NCBI GenBank assembly: GCA_905221605.1
Contig: CAJNDS010002279.1
Coordinates: 253,001 to 317,000, forward strand
Reading direction: 5' to 3'
Source of the DNA: Symbiodinium natans
Lineage: Eukaryota > Sar > Dinophyceae > Suessiales > Symbiodiniaceae
Length of the DNA: 64,000 nucleotides
Shown: positions 56,179-64,000 of the stretch, in pieces
How the letters are laid out: each line of letters begins with the position of its first letter
Position numbering within the stretch: the stretch's first letter is position 1
Translations under genes and position numbers: made by a program
The notes under the pieces: model-generated
Seen by the model: only the letters and a program-made list of their open reading frames with translations
The model's database searches: none
What the model was told of the DNA's origin: nothing

Positions 56179-56745
56179 GTTTGGGGTTTAGGGTTTAGGG
56201 AATAAAGGGGTTTAGGGTTTTGGGTTTTGGGTTTTGGGTTTAGGGTTTAGGGGTTGGAAGCATGGAGAGATACTTGAAGGAATAGCCTCTACACCAACCT
56301 AACTTCTTATGATTCATGCACTATCCCCGAATTCAGGGATATAGTGGAGATCTCCACAGCACTTTGCGTCCACTCATGCCTCTCATGTGTGCTCTTGGTA
56401 CTACAGTTTGATGAGCAGTGACCCTACATCTGGTCCATGCCATACCTAGCTAGCTTTTCCTTTACTGGGTTTAGAAAGATCATGTGCAGTTCTTTCTTCC
56501 TGAGCTTTCAAGGACCATCCTAGTACGTTAATTGTAGTGAAAAGGAGCCCCAAGCAAGACCAGAATGTCGAGAACTGCCTACACGAAGATCACTTGCAAG
56601 CTCAAGTGTGAAGCTGCGGTGCTGGCAAAACCCAGGTGGATCATATTTTCCGTTCAGCTAGGTTTATTGGCCAGCCGAGGATAAAGATGAAGTCGCTTCA
56701 GGGTTTAGGGTGTAGGGTTTAGGGCTTAAGGTTAGAGCTTGGAAG

Positions 56746-56979
56746 CTTCCCCTGACATATCCTCACCGGACAAGGACGTTTCTGAGTCGTGGCATTGAGT
56801 TCATGAATGAGCGGCAGCGCGGTAGGAACCTAGCCGCCAGATCTTTACCAGCAAGCACGGTTGAAGAGCGTAGGGGGTTCGCAACTGGAACATGCAGAAA
56901 ACTGGAGGACGATGCGCACACAACATTACCATCAGGCAAGCGAACCTTGACCTTCCAGGCTGCTACAAGTAAGCCCTAA
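56746..56979 (+). CDS. Candidate terminal exon, 77 codons
   Basis: TTGGAAG|CTT starts a continuous frame (LPLTYPHRTRTFLSRGIEFM, then NERQRGRNLAARSLPASTVE...) to TAA at 56977, the stop lying in AAGCCCTAAC. It is one of the longest non-repetitive frames in the window. Function unknown. Confidence 0.42.
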   Translation, partial: LPLTYPHRTRTFLSRGIEFMNERQRGRNLAARSLPASTVEERRGFATGTCRKLEDDAHTTLPSGKRTLTFQAATSKP

Positions 56980-57024
56980 CCTAACCCGAAACTCTAAACC
57001 ATGATCCATGATCCTGCAGCATAT

Positions 57025-57142
57025 GGGGGGGTTTCCGAAATTAGGTGTACGGTACCTTATTGGGGTCGTTTATATATTATGAGGGAATCCTACTCTTTGC
57101 GGGGGTCTATCTTGGGGCTCCCTTGTCTTCGTAAACCCCCGT
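57025..57142. mobile_element. MITE-like TIR element, family 8
   Basis: ATATGGGGGGGTTTCCGAAA to GTAAACCCCCGTATA. Relatives at about 21246-21335, 22758-22847, 23880-23947, 25134-25245, 37318-37428, 43251-43327 and 54305-54350 share GGTACCTTATTGGGGTCCTT and GGGAATCCTAC-type words. Confidence 0.75.
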
Positions 57143-57286
57143 ATATAGGCCCTAAACCCATGGCCGGGGCTTCACGCTCAGGTGGCGTGCAAGCTCTGCC
57201 GGCCCAAGCGTGTCTCAGCAAGCAGAGCATGACATGGCTGGGCTTCCTGAATACCTTTAGGGTTTAGGGTTTAGGGTGAAAGTTTG

Positions 57287-57469
57287 ATGGCTCCCTCTTT
57301 GCTAAGTTTAGTGGCTGTGGTAGTGGTTTGTCCAAGTACTTCTGGGGTTGCACATGTACCGCAGTCATTGCCAAACCTTAGGTTTCCGGGACTCATTCAA
57401 ATCGTATACTTCCTCTGCCCCTACATTGCATTGGCCATGGTTTCCGTTTGTCAGGGTTTAAGTTTATAG
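57287..57469 (+). CDS. Small open frame with hydrophobic segments
   Basis: ATG at 57287, 60 codons: a hydrophobic N-terminus (LLSLVAVVVVC) and a second hydrophobic stretch (IVYFLCPYIALAM). It could encode a small membrane protein or be chance. Confidence 0.22.
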   Translation: MAPSLLSLVAVVVVCPSTSGVAHVPQSLPNLRFPGLIQIVYFLCPYIALAMVSVCQGLSL

Positions 57470-58154
57470 AAAATGGCGACGATGAGAAACAATAGTGATA
57501 GTAGGAATCCAAGGAATGCTAGTAGTGAAAAACATAAAGACTGAAAAGTAAGAGTAGTTCATAGTAATCATACTGGTACTAGCCAAAACCAAAACAATAG
57601 CAACTGTCATTGTAAGAAGAGTACAATGTAAACTCTGAGCAGAAAAGAATAAACCCTAAACCCTAAACCCTAAACCCGTTTGTCATGGCTGCTGTCTTGC
57701 GAGTTGGGTTTGCGTGCCACGAACATAACCTGCATTGTGATCGCAGTTCCCTGGCCGAGTATTTTGTTTGCGTTTGTGTCTTCAGATCTTGTCCGGCAGA
57801 GCCACGCAAATCCTGTGTGAGCTTGGGCACCACGCGACTCGCAGCCCAAGCTCCCCAAAACCCCTCTTGCCTCCAAACCCTAGACCCTAAAACCCTGTCG
57901 CACCCCCCTCTACACCAAGACCGTCGCTACCTCATCGGTCCATTGGCCCTTCACAATGAGATGCTCCGGCTGCATCTTGGGTTGGGGGAGCCTTGAGGGC
58001 TTGCCGGCAGGGCTTTGGTGGTTTGACTTGAGGGCTTCGGGTGCAATCTCTTTGGTCTTTCATATTGTCCTGCTAGTCCAGTGGTACCCTTGACCTTTTT
58101 TTGGTTCTGGGCTCCCTTGTCACCAAACATAAAGAGGGGCACCACAAGTGTGAG

Positions 58155-58776
58155 ATGGGTACTGGCCTACCAAGTTGTAGTTGAGCTTAATAGCAGCATC
58201 GCATCCCTCAGACCAAGGCAGCTTCCAGATCCCTTTTACGGCCTTTGGCCTGTTCTGCTCACAGGGTTTAGGGTTTAGGGTTTAGGCGGTGTAGGGTTTA
58301 GGGTTTAGGGTTTAGGGTTTAGGGTGTGTTTGGCTTTGATTCAGGGTCGGCTTAGATTCAAACGCGTCCAACTCCGAGTGGCACACGCCTCAAGGACCCG
58401 TGATGCCTGCATGGCACAGCGGCTGGCGATGCCCAAGTCCACAGAGGTCAGATGTTTAGGGTCCAGTTGGGTTTAGGGTTTAGGGTTTAGGGTTTAGGGT
58501 TTAGGGTGTAGGGTGTAGGGTGTAGGGTTTAGGGTTCGGGGTTTAGGGTTTAGGGTTTAGGGTTTAGGGTTTAGCGTTTGGGGTTGCAGGGTTTTAGGGT
58601 TTTAGGGTTGCGGGGTTGAAGTTCCTTTGGAATGGTCCTTGGAGGGTTTTAAGGGTTTTGGGCTTCGGAAAGCAGAGGATGCTCCTGTGAAGGCAGGTGT
58701 CGGGCCCATGTTTGCGGGATACTGTGTAAGGATGAAGGCCCGGCTGACAGGAAATGACAGGCTCCGCGCAAACTGA
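58155..58776 (+). CDS. Candidate split gene with a telomeric intron, 3' part
   Basis: 58155-58265 (WVLAYQVVVELNSSIASLRP..., 36 codons) ends GG|GTTTAG. The next exon 58345-58446 starts AG|G and reads VGLDSNASNSEWHTPQGPVM..., restoring a Gly codon in phase across a largely telomeric 79-nt intron. 58654-58776 (GFGLRKAEDAPVKAGVGPMF... ending TGA) is a likely terminal exon, but its phase does not join directly, so one exon may be missing. No family recognised. Confidence 0.48.
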
Positions 58777-58891
58777 GTTCGCATCGTTGTTTTCTGGGAA
58801 GAGACAGCCCTAAACCCTATAAACCCTAAACCCTAAGCCTGCCTCCATGGCCTGGGCTAGGATTCAGAGAGCCCCCTCTCTGCCCTTGCAG

Positions 58892-59458
58892 GCTTGATTG
58901 GAGCGTGTGTATCGATGTCGGCTGAGATTTGCGGGCCTAAACCGTTTACCGGCCATACCTGCGCGCCAATCAGCGCCGGCATGGCATCACGAATGGGGAC
59001 TTCCAAGAAGTATGTTAACTAGGTAGGCCCCTGGAACATTTTTTATTTTCCCTAATTGGGGCTTAAGAAGATCATATTCAGGAATATTTTTCAGAGGGTT
59101 TCAAAGGCCATCCTAGTTAATTAGCTATTTCGGGGTCCTGATTCAGGAGACTAGACGATATTTGGGGAAACTGAGAGGTACCCCCTTTTTGGGTAACACC
59201 CAAAGAGTTGGCTGAACGTTGGCGTGGACATGTTTTGGCGCTGCGAGGACGTGAAGCGTCTGTGGGAGCTGCAGAAGGACCGATGCAGTGAGTCATTTGG
59301 CAATCCCAGGGTCAGCAGTACTTGTCGTTCAATGCGTTCAATGCCCTAAACGCTCAACCCAAAAGCCCAAAGAAAACAATCAGGCTCGGCAGTTCCCGGA
59401 AGGGAGGTACGATTTCCTACACCCTCCTGCCTACCTAAACTCTAAACTTCAGACTTGA
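58892..59458 (+). CDS. Candidate split gene carrying a MITE in an intron
   Basis: 58892-59009 (LIGACVSMSAEICGPKPFTG..., ending AA|GTATGT), 59208-59287 (WLNVGVDMFWRCEDVKRLWE..., ending TGCA|GTGAGT) and 59316-59458 (VLVVQCVQCPKRSTQKPKEN... ending TGA) are all in phase. The first intron contains a complete TIR element (59017-59118). The second intron would be only 28 nt; read-through to a nearer stop is an alternative. Function unknown. Confidence 0.5.
59017..59118 (+). mobile_element. Introner-like TIR element, family 1, inside a candidate intron
   Basis: Lies in the 59010-59207 intron of the 58.9-59.5 kb candidate gene. Ends AACTAG|GTAGG and CCTAG|TT. Confidence 0.83.
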
Positions 59459-59633
59459 GACGTCAGAAAGTCTCCAGTGTTGGTGCCCTCTCACGCGCTT
59501 CCCTATGAGCAATAGAGTTTTAGGGTTTAGGGTTTCAGGTTTTAGGCTTTAGGGTTTAGGTGTTAGGAACATTCGAAGCCTAGGGTTTAGGATTTAGGGT
59601 TTAGGGCTTAGGGGTTTACAGGGGCTTCCTGGT

Positions 59634-59830
59634 TCATCCATGTCCCATCGACTCCAAAACCATGAGCCTTCTTCCGTAGCCCTTGTCCGGCTGGTTCTGA
59701 GTAGGGAATGAGGGAATGAGGTTTCCTTAAAAAAATCCTTAAAGAGGATATTGCCTCAATCGTTACTAAGAACCAGCCAGCTGTTTGAAGATTGAAAGTA
59801 TTGAAAGTCGCCGTCGGCGACAAAGGGGGG
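59634..59830 (-). CDS. Candidate exon pair separated exactly by a TIR element
   Basis: Upstream exon ends at 59774 (frame VADGDFQYFQSSNSWL or, in another phase, LSILSIFKQLA). The downstream exon 59690-59634 reads PDKGYGRRLMVLESMGHG and stop, or GQGLRKKAHGFGVDGTWM in the other phase. Either phase is preserved when 59773-59691 (GTTCTTAG...ACCAG) is removed. The 5' edge is uncertain and crosses a C run. Confidence 0.38.
59691..59776. mobile_element. Introner-like TIR element, family 2
   Basis: TIRs CTGGTTCTNAGTAGGGAATG and complement, about 86 bp. Read on the minus strand it starts GTTCTTAG and ends ACCAG, exactly between two open exons. Other copies at about 39560-39706, 48505-48573 and 49491-49690. 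Confidence 0.82.
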
Positions 59831-60559
59831 GGGGCGACAAATTCCTTCGAGAAGTTTGTGAGGTTTGTACCTTTACCATCAGCCTAGATGTTTTTCTCAG
59901 GGTTAAATTAAATAATTGAAGCCATGGTGTCCTGCATGTGGTTCCCGTCGCTTCTTTGAGTCCGTGACATCGAGTCGCCCCAGGTTCCATCAATACATTT
60001 CCAAGAAAGTGATCAAACACTTCAACTGAACAAAGCAGGTTTCAGGTTTGGGCTTGCGGGATTATGAGACCAGGTAGTTTGCCTAAGCAATCCCGAATCA
60101 GATTTCTCCACCCCTAGACCCTAAACCCTAAACCCTAAACCAGGAGCATTGCGCCGCAGAAAAGGGCTGGCTCGGCGTGGGGGCTTAGTGAGATCAGCCA
60201 CCATCATGGGTTTCCCCTACTACTCCCCTCTAGACAACCCCCCCCCCCCCCCCCAGGGTTCCCCCCCATAATTAAGGCGATTTAGGAATGATTACGCTTA
60301 AGGGGGGGGTAGCAGCCCTGAGCCCTAAACCCTAAACCCGGCTATTAAAAAAAGAAGTGTGAGATCAGCCGCCAGGCCCGCGTGCATTATTCTTCGGGGC
60401 CGAAGAGTTGAGAATGAGAATGACTTTCAACCTTTTTCTCAGGTGGGATTATATTCGATATATATATATATAATTATATATATATATATATATTTGCTCG
60501 CCCCCCCCCCCCATGATCCACACATTTGGCCTCGGGAAGGGGGTTTTGGGAGGGGGGGG

Positions 60560-61280
60560 GGACTCCAGACTCCAGATTTCCAGAAAAAATCTGGAGTACC
60601 CGGGCCCCGGACTCCAGACTCCAGATTTCCAGAAAAAATCTGGAGTACCCCCAGACTCCAGACTCCAGATTTCCGTACCCCCAGACTCCAGACTCCAGAT
60701 TTCCAGAAAAAATCTGGAGTACCTCCAGACTCCAGACTCCAGATTTCCAAAAAAAATCTGGAGTACCGGGACTCTGGACTCCAGATTCTGGAGTCTGTAA
60801 TCTGGAGTCTGGGGCCGCGAGTACTCCAGATTTTTTCTGGAAATCTGGAGTCTGGAGTCCGGGGCCCGGGTACTCCAGATTTTTTCTGGAAATCTGGAGT
60901 TTGGAGTCCGGGGCCCGGGTACTCCAGATTTTTTCTGGAAATCTGGAGTCCGGGGCCCCGGTACTCCAGATTTTTCTGGAAATCTGGAGTCTGGAGTCCG
61001 GGGCCCGGGTACTCCAGATTTTTTCTGGAAATCTGGAGTCTGGAGTCCGGGGCCCGGGTACTCCAGATTTTTTCTGGAAATCTGGAGTCTGGAGTCCGGG
61101 GCGTGGGTACTCCAGATTTTTTCTGGAAATCTGGAGTCTGGAGTCCGGGGCGTGGGTACTCCAGATTTTTTCTGGAAATCTGGAGTCTGGAGTCCGGGGC
61201 CCGCGTACTCCAGATTTTTTCTGGAAATCTGGAGTCTGGAGTCCGGGGCCCGGGTACTCCAGATCTTTTCTGGAAATCTA
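60560..61280. repeat. 49-bp satellite in two opposed halves
   Basis: The left half (to ~60770) carries TCCAGAAAAAATCTGGAGTA; the right half (from ~60790) carries its complement as a regular 49-bp unit (GTACTCCAGATTTTTTCTGG starts at 60821, 60870, 60919...). One unit lacks 7 bp. All three forward frames are open, giving a spurious 309-codon ORF. Confidence 0.93.
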
Positions 61281-61284
61281 GTGT

Positions 61285-62590
61285 TTAGGGTTTAGTGTGT
61301 AGGTTTCAGGGTTTATTGTTTTGTGTTTAGGGTTGAGTGTTAAGTTTAGGTTTTAGGGTTTAGGGTCAAGCGGCTCGGCTAAAACCCAAATAAAACCCTA
61401 AACTCTGAAATCCAAACAGTAAGCATCTGAAACCCCGACGGGTTTTTGGTTTCAGGTTTAGATTTAGTAGGGCTCGAGGTTCTGGCCTTGGGGTTTACTG
61501 TTTAGGGTTTAGGGTTTAGTGTCTAATGTTTAGGGTTTAGTTTGAAATGTTTAAGGTTTAGTTTTTGGGTTAAGTGCTTAAGTGTTTAGGGTTTCGTGCT
61601 AAGTGTTTGGGGTTTGTGCTAAGGGCTTAGTGTTAAGTTTTTAGGGTTAGTGTTTAGGGTTTAGTGTTGAGGGTTTCGGGTTTGGGTTTTAGGTTAAGGG
61701 TTTTAAGGATTTTCACAAATTTAAATCATCTGGGGAAGGCGCCGGGGCTGCCCCAGACCTTTGACAACTTAAAAAATCCTTTTGTTTAGGCTTTAGGGTT
61801 TAGTGTGTAGGGTTTAGTGTGTAATGGTTAGGGTTTGATTTGTAGGGTGTAGAGTTTAAGTGTTTAGGGTTTAGTGTTTAGGAAGGGTTTAGTGCTTAAG
61901 TGTTTAGGGTTCGTGTTCAGTGTTTCGGGTTCGTGCTAAGGGCGTAGTGTTAAGCTTTTAGGGTTAGTGTTTACGCTGGTGTTTAGGGTTCAGTGCTAAG
62001 GGTTTCGGCCTTTTTTTGGGTTAGGGGTTTAGTGTGTAGGGTTTAGTGTGTAATGTTTAGGGTTTAGTTTTTAGGGGTGCTTAGGTGTTTAGGGTTTCCT
62101 GTTAAGTGTTTGGGGTTTGTGCTAAGGGCTTAGTGTTAAGTTTTTACGGTTAGTGTTTAGGGTCTGGTGCTGAGTGTTGAGGGTTTAGTAGTGTTTAGGG
62201 TTTCGTGTCAAGTGTTTGGGGTTTGTGGGCCTAGTGGTAAGTTTTTAGGGTTAGTGTTTAGGGTCTAGTGCTGAGTGTTTAGGGTTTAGTGTTAAGGGTT
62301 TCGGGTTTGGTTTTTTGGATTTAGGGTTTTAAGGATGTTTACTAGTGTTCAGGGTTTAGTGTGTAATGTTCAGGGTTTAGTTTTTGGGGTGTAGTGTTTG
62401 AGTGTTTAGGGTTTCGTGTTTAGGGTCTAGTGCTTAAGTGTTTAGGGTTTCATGTTAAGTGCTTGGGGTTTGTGCTAAGGGCTTAGTGTTAAGTTTTTGG
62501 GTTAGTGTTTAGGGTCTGGTGCTGAGTGTTTAGGGTTCAGAGCTAAGGGTTTCGGGGATGGATTCTAGGGTTAAGGGGTTTGAGGGTTTT
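61285..62590 (+). repeat. Degenerate telomere-like higher-order repeat
   Basis: Mostly GTGTTTAGGGTTTAGTG-type words. A longer unit (GTGCTAAGGGCTTAGTGTTA... TTTTTAGGGTTAGTGTTTAGG) recurs near 61613, 61935, 62117, 62225 and 62470. No spacers with exons seen. Confidence 0.88.
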
Positions 62591-63190
62591 TGCAAGTTTA
62601 CATGATCTGGGGAAGGCACTGGGGCTTCCCCAGACCCACCTAAACATTAAAAATCCTTAAAATCTTATAAAAATCTTTAAGCTTCTGTTTAAGCATTCTC
62701 AGGATTATGAAGGTTTTAAGCCGTTTAAGCCTTTTAAAGACCTTAAATTGCTTACGTATTTAAGTGGCTGCCCTTTGCGGATTTTAGAGATTGTTGAAGT
62801 TGCCAATGGTCTGGAGAAGCCCCGGTGCCTTCCCCAGACAATATAAAATTTTTAAAATCCGTAAAACCCTGAAATTCTTACAGTTGTAAATGGCTGTCCT
62901 TTTAAAGTTTAAAGATTTTAGGATGTTCAATTTTAAAATCCGTCACTTCCTTAATTTTAAACGGCTGCCCGTTTTAAATTTTAAAGAATTTTTGACTTTT
63001 AAGGGATAAACGTTTTCGAGGTTGTTAAGGGCTTTAAAGCCCTTTAAGATCCTTTAAATCTTGAAAATTTTGAAAGGCTTTAAATACCTTAAAGCCCTTC
63101 AAATTTGAAAAGGGCTGCCCCTTTTAAGGATCTTTAAAATTGCAAATGGTCTGGGGAAGCCCCGGTGCCTTCCACAGCTCATCTAAATTT
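61725..63190. repeat. Recurrent hairpin TCTGGGGAAG...CTTCCCCAGA
   Basis: Four related hairpins at about 61732-61765, 62611-62640, 62800-62840 and 63145-63178, two in each orientation, embedded in AT-rich AAAATCCTTAAAA sequence. Confidence 0.8.
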
Positions 63191-63550
63191 TTACAAACCC
63201 CTAAAACCTAAAACCCTGAAAAGCCTTAAGCTTCTAAATGGCTACCCTTCTAAAATTTTATAGAGCCGCAAAACACAAGTTTCAGAAGCAAAATGCACAT
63301 AAAAAACACTCGTGTTTTTATAGAGGATAATATAATAGAGCTTTTTGTATTCCAGTGCAGTGTTTACTGCATTTTTCCGGTGAAAAAACAGAAAATCAGA
63401 CAAAGACGAAGACAGGAAAACCATAGGTGTGGATCATGGGGGGGGAGCTGACCATATATTTATATAGTGTGTGTAAATATATAGATTATATGATAGTATA
63501 GTTACATACTATATATATATATCTCTCTCTCTCTCTTGTATCATTTATAC
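62600..63550. other. AT-rich stretch without assignable gene
   Basis: TTTTAAAATCCTTAAA-like words, two of the recurrent hairpins, and an (AT)n/(CT)n microsatellite at 63485-63536. Nothing coding recognised. Confidence 0.65.
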
Positions 63551-63630
63551 TTATGTATTTGACAGCTTTTGGTCACCATGTCGGGCTCGGAGACAACTCG
63601 TTCATGGCTGGACGGGTTCTTTCGCGTTCC

Positions 63631-63648
63631 CCCCCCCCCCCCCCCCCG

Positions 63649-63679
<31 letters not shown>

Positions 63680-63702
63680 CCGCCCCCCCCCCCCCCCCGC
63701 CC

Positions 63703-63781
<79 letters not shown>

Positions 63782-63794
63782 CCCCCCCCCCCCG

Positions 63795-63826
<32 letters not shown>
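63631..63826. repeat. ~196-bp C tract with rare G/T
   Basis: Almost pure C on the plus strand; its G-rich complement could form quadruplexes. It yields poly-Pro frames that are not genes. Length in an assembly is unreliable. Confidence 0.95.
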
Positions 63827-64000
63827 TGTCGTGCGGATCCTACTAGATCCGAAGCGCCAGCACCTATAAGCCCTGAACCCTAAACCCTAAACCCCAAACT
63901 TCAGGTTTAGGGTTTAGGGTTTGGGGTTTGGGGTTTTGGGTTTAGGGTTTGGGTTTCAAAACCTGGACCCGGACCCTGGCATGAGTTTGAACCAGAGTCG

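Larger units (their letters stand above)
32640..60145. repeat. Interspersed telomeric tracts, right cluster
   Basis: Long runs include 34286-34330 (G), 35777-35870 (C), 37617-37672 (C), 42100-42208 (G), 42863-42910 (C), 43443-43500 (G), 47287-47388 (G), 48040-48088 (C) and 55440-55510 (G). The tracts are absent from the AT-rich satellite and the GAGCTC-rich region. Confidence 0.95.

Noticed and set aside
60359-61288. 309-codon ORF
   Set aside because: It is a translation of the 49-bp satellite through all three frames (no stop in any), with no protein-like constraint.
63553-63883. Poly-proline ORFs
   Set aside because: They arise from a near-pure C tract.

Overview
This window looks like nuclear DNA of a eukaryote with TTTAGGG telomeres, most probably a dinoflagellate alveolate. 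Four things support this. (1) More than a hundred short TTTAGGG/CCCTAAA tracts occur in both orientations. (2) There are no long ORFs, but many 40-240 nt exons can be recognised. (3) Where protein homology fixes an exon junction, the splice donor is repeatedly GC or GA as well as GT, and the acceptor is usually AG|G, which is the known dinoflagellate pattern. (4) Many short terminal-inverted-repeat (TIR) elements sit in introns and carry their own GT and AG ends. The long six-frame ORFs (poly-Pro, GFIGFI, NPINPI, the 309-codon frame at 60.4-61.3 kb) are translations of tandem repeats, not genes.

Layout. 0.2-8.3 kb: telomeric tracts separated by 60-200 bp spacers; the spacers carry plus-strand exons of a cysteine-rich protein with sushi/CCP-like repeats. 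8.45-11.3 kb and 12.8-13.25 kb: AT-rich palindromic satellite with a ~429 bp higher-order period. 11.3-12.5 kb: a ~511 bp direct duplication. 13.25-18.4 kb: a GAGCTC-rich dispersed repeat region. 18.4-20.4 kb: microsatellites and telomeric tracts. 20.4-27.4 kb: candidate genes on both strands, including a confidently recognised UPF0126/YicG-like membrane protein gene on the minus strand (26.8 to 24.7 kb). 27,486-27,585: a 100-N gap. 27.59-32.2 kb: near-identical second copy of 14.01-18.63 kb, starting exactly at the gap. 32.8-44.8 kb: the sushi-like exons resume on the plus strand in the expected domain order. 45-60 kb: candidate exons of several further genes, MITE-like elements, a 361 bp duplication and a ~193 nt foldback. 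60.5-61.3 kb: 49-bp satellite in two opposed orientations. 61.3-63.2 kb: degenerate telomere-like higher-order repeat with recurring hairpins. 63.6-63.8 kb: ~200 bp C tract.

How it fits together. The best supported coding content is one very large split gene for tandem Cys-rich domains (each domain spread over about four exons) and the UPF0126 gene. Their introns are packed with telomeric repeats, TIR elements and satellites. Several smaller candidate introns consist almost wholly of telomeric repeats. The single most interesting hypothesis is that telomere-type repeats and introner-like TIR elements are the main intron-forming sequences here. Single-exon calls without homology are weak, because GC-rich spacers are open in several frames on both strands; confidences reflect this. 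Exon edges were assigned by eye.
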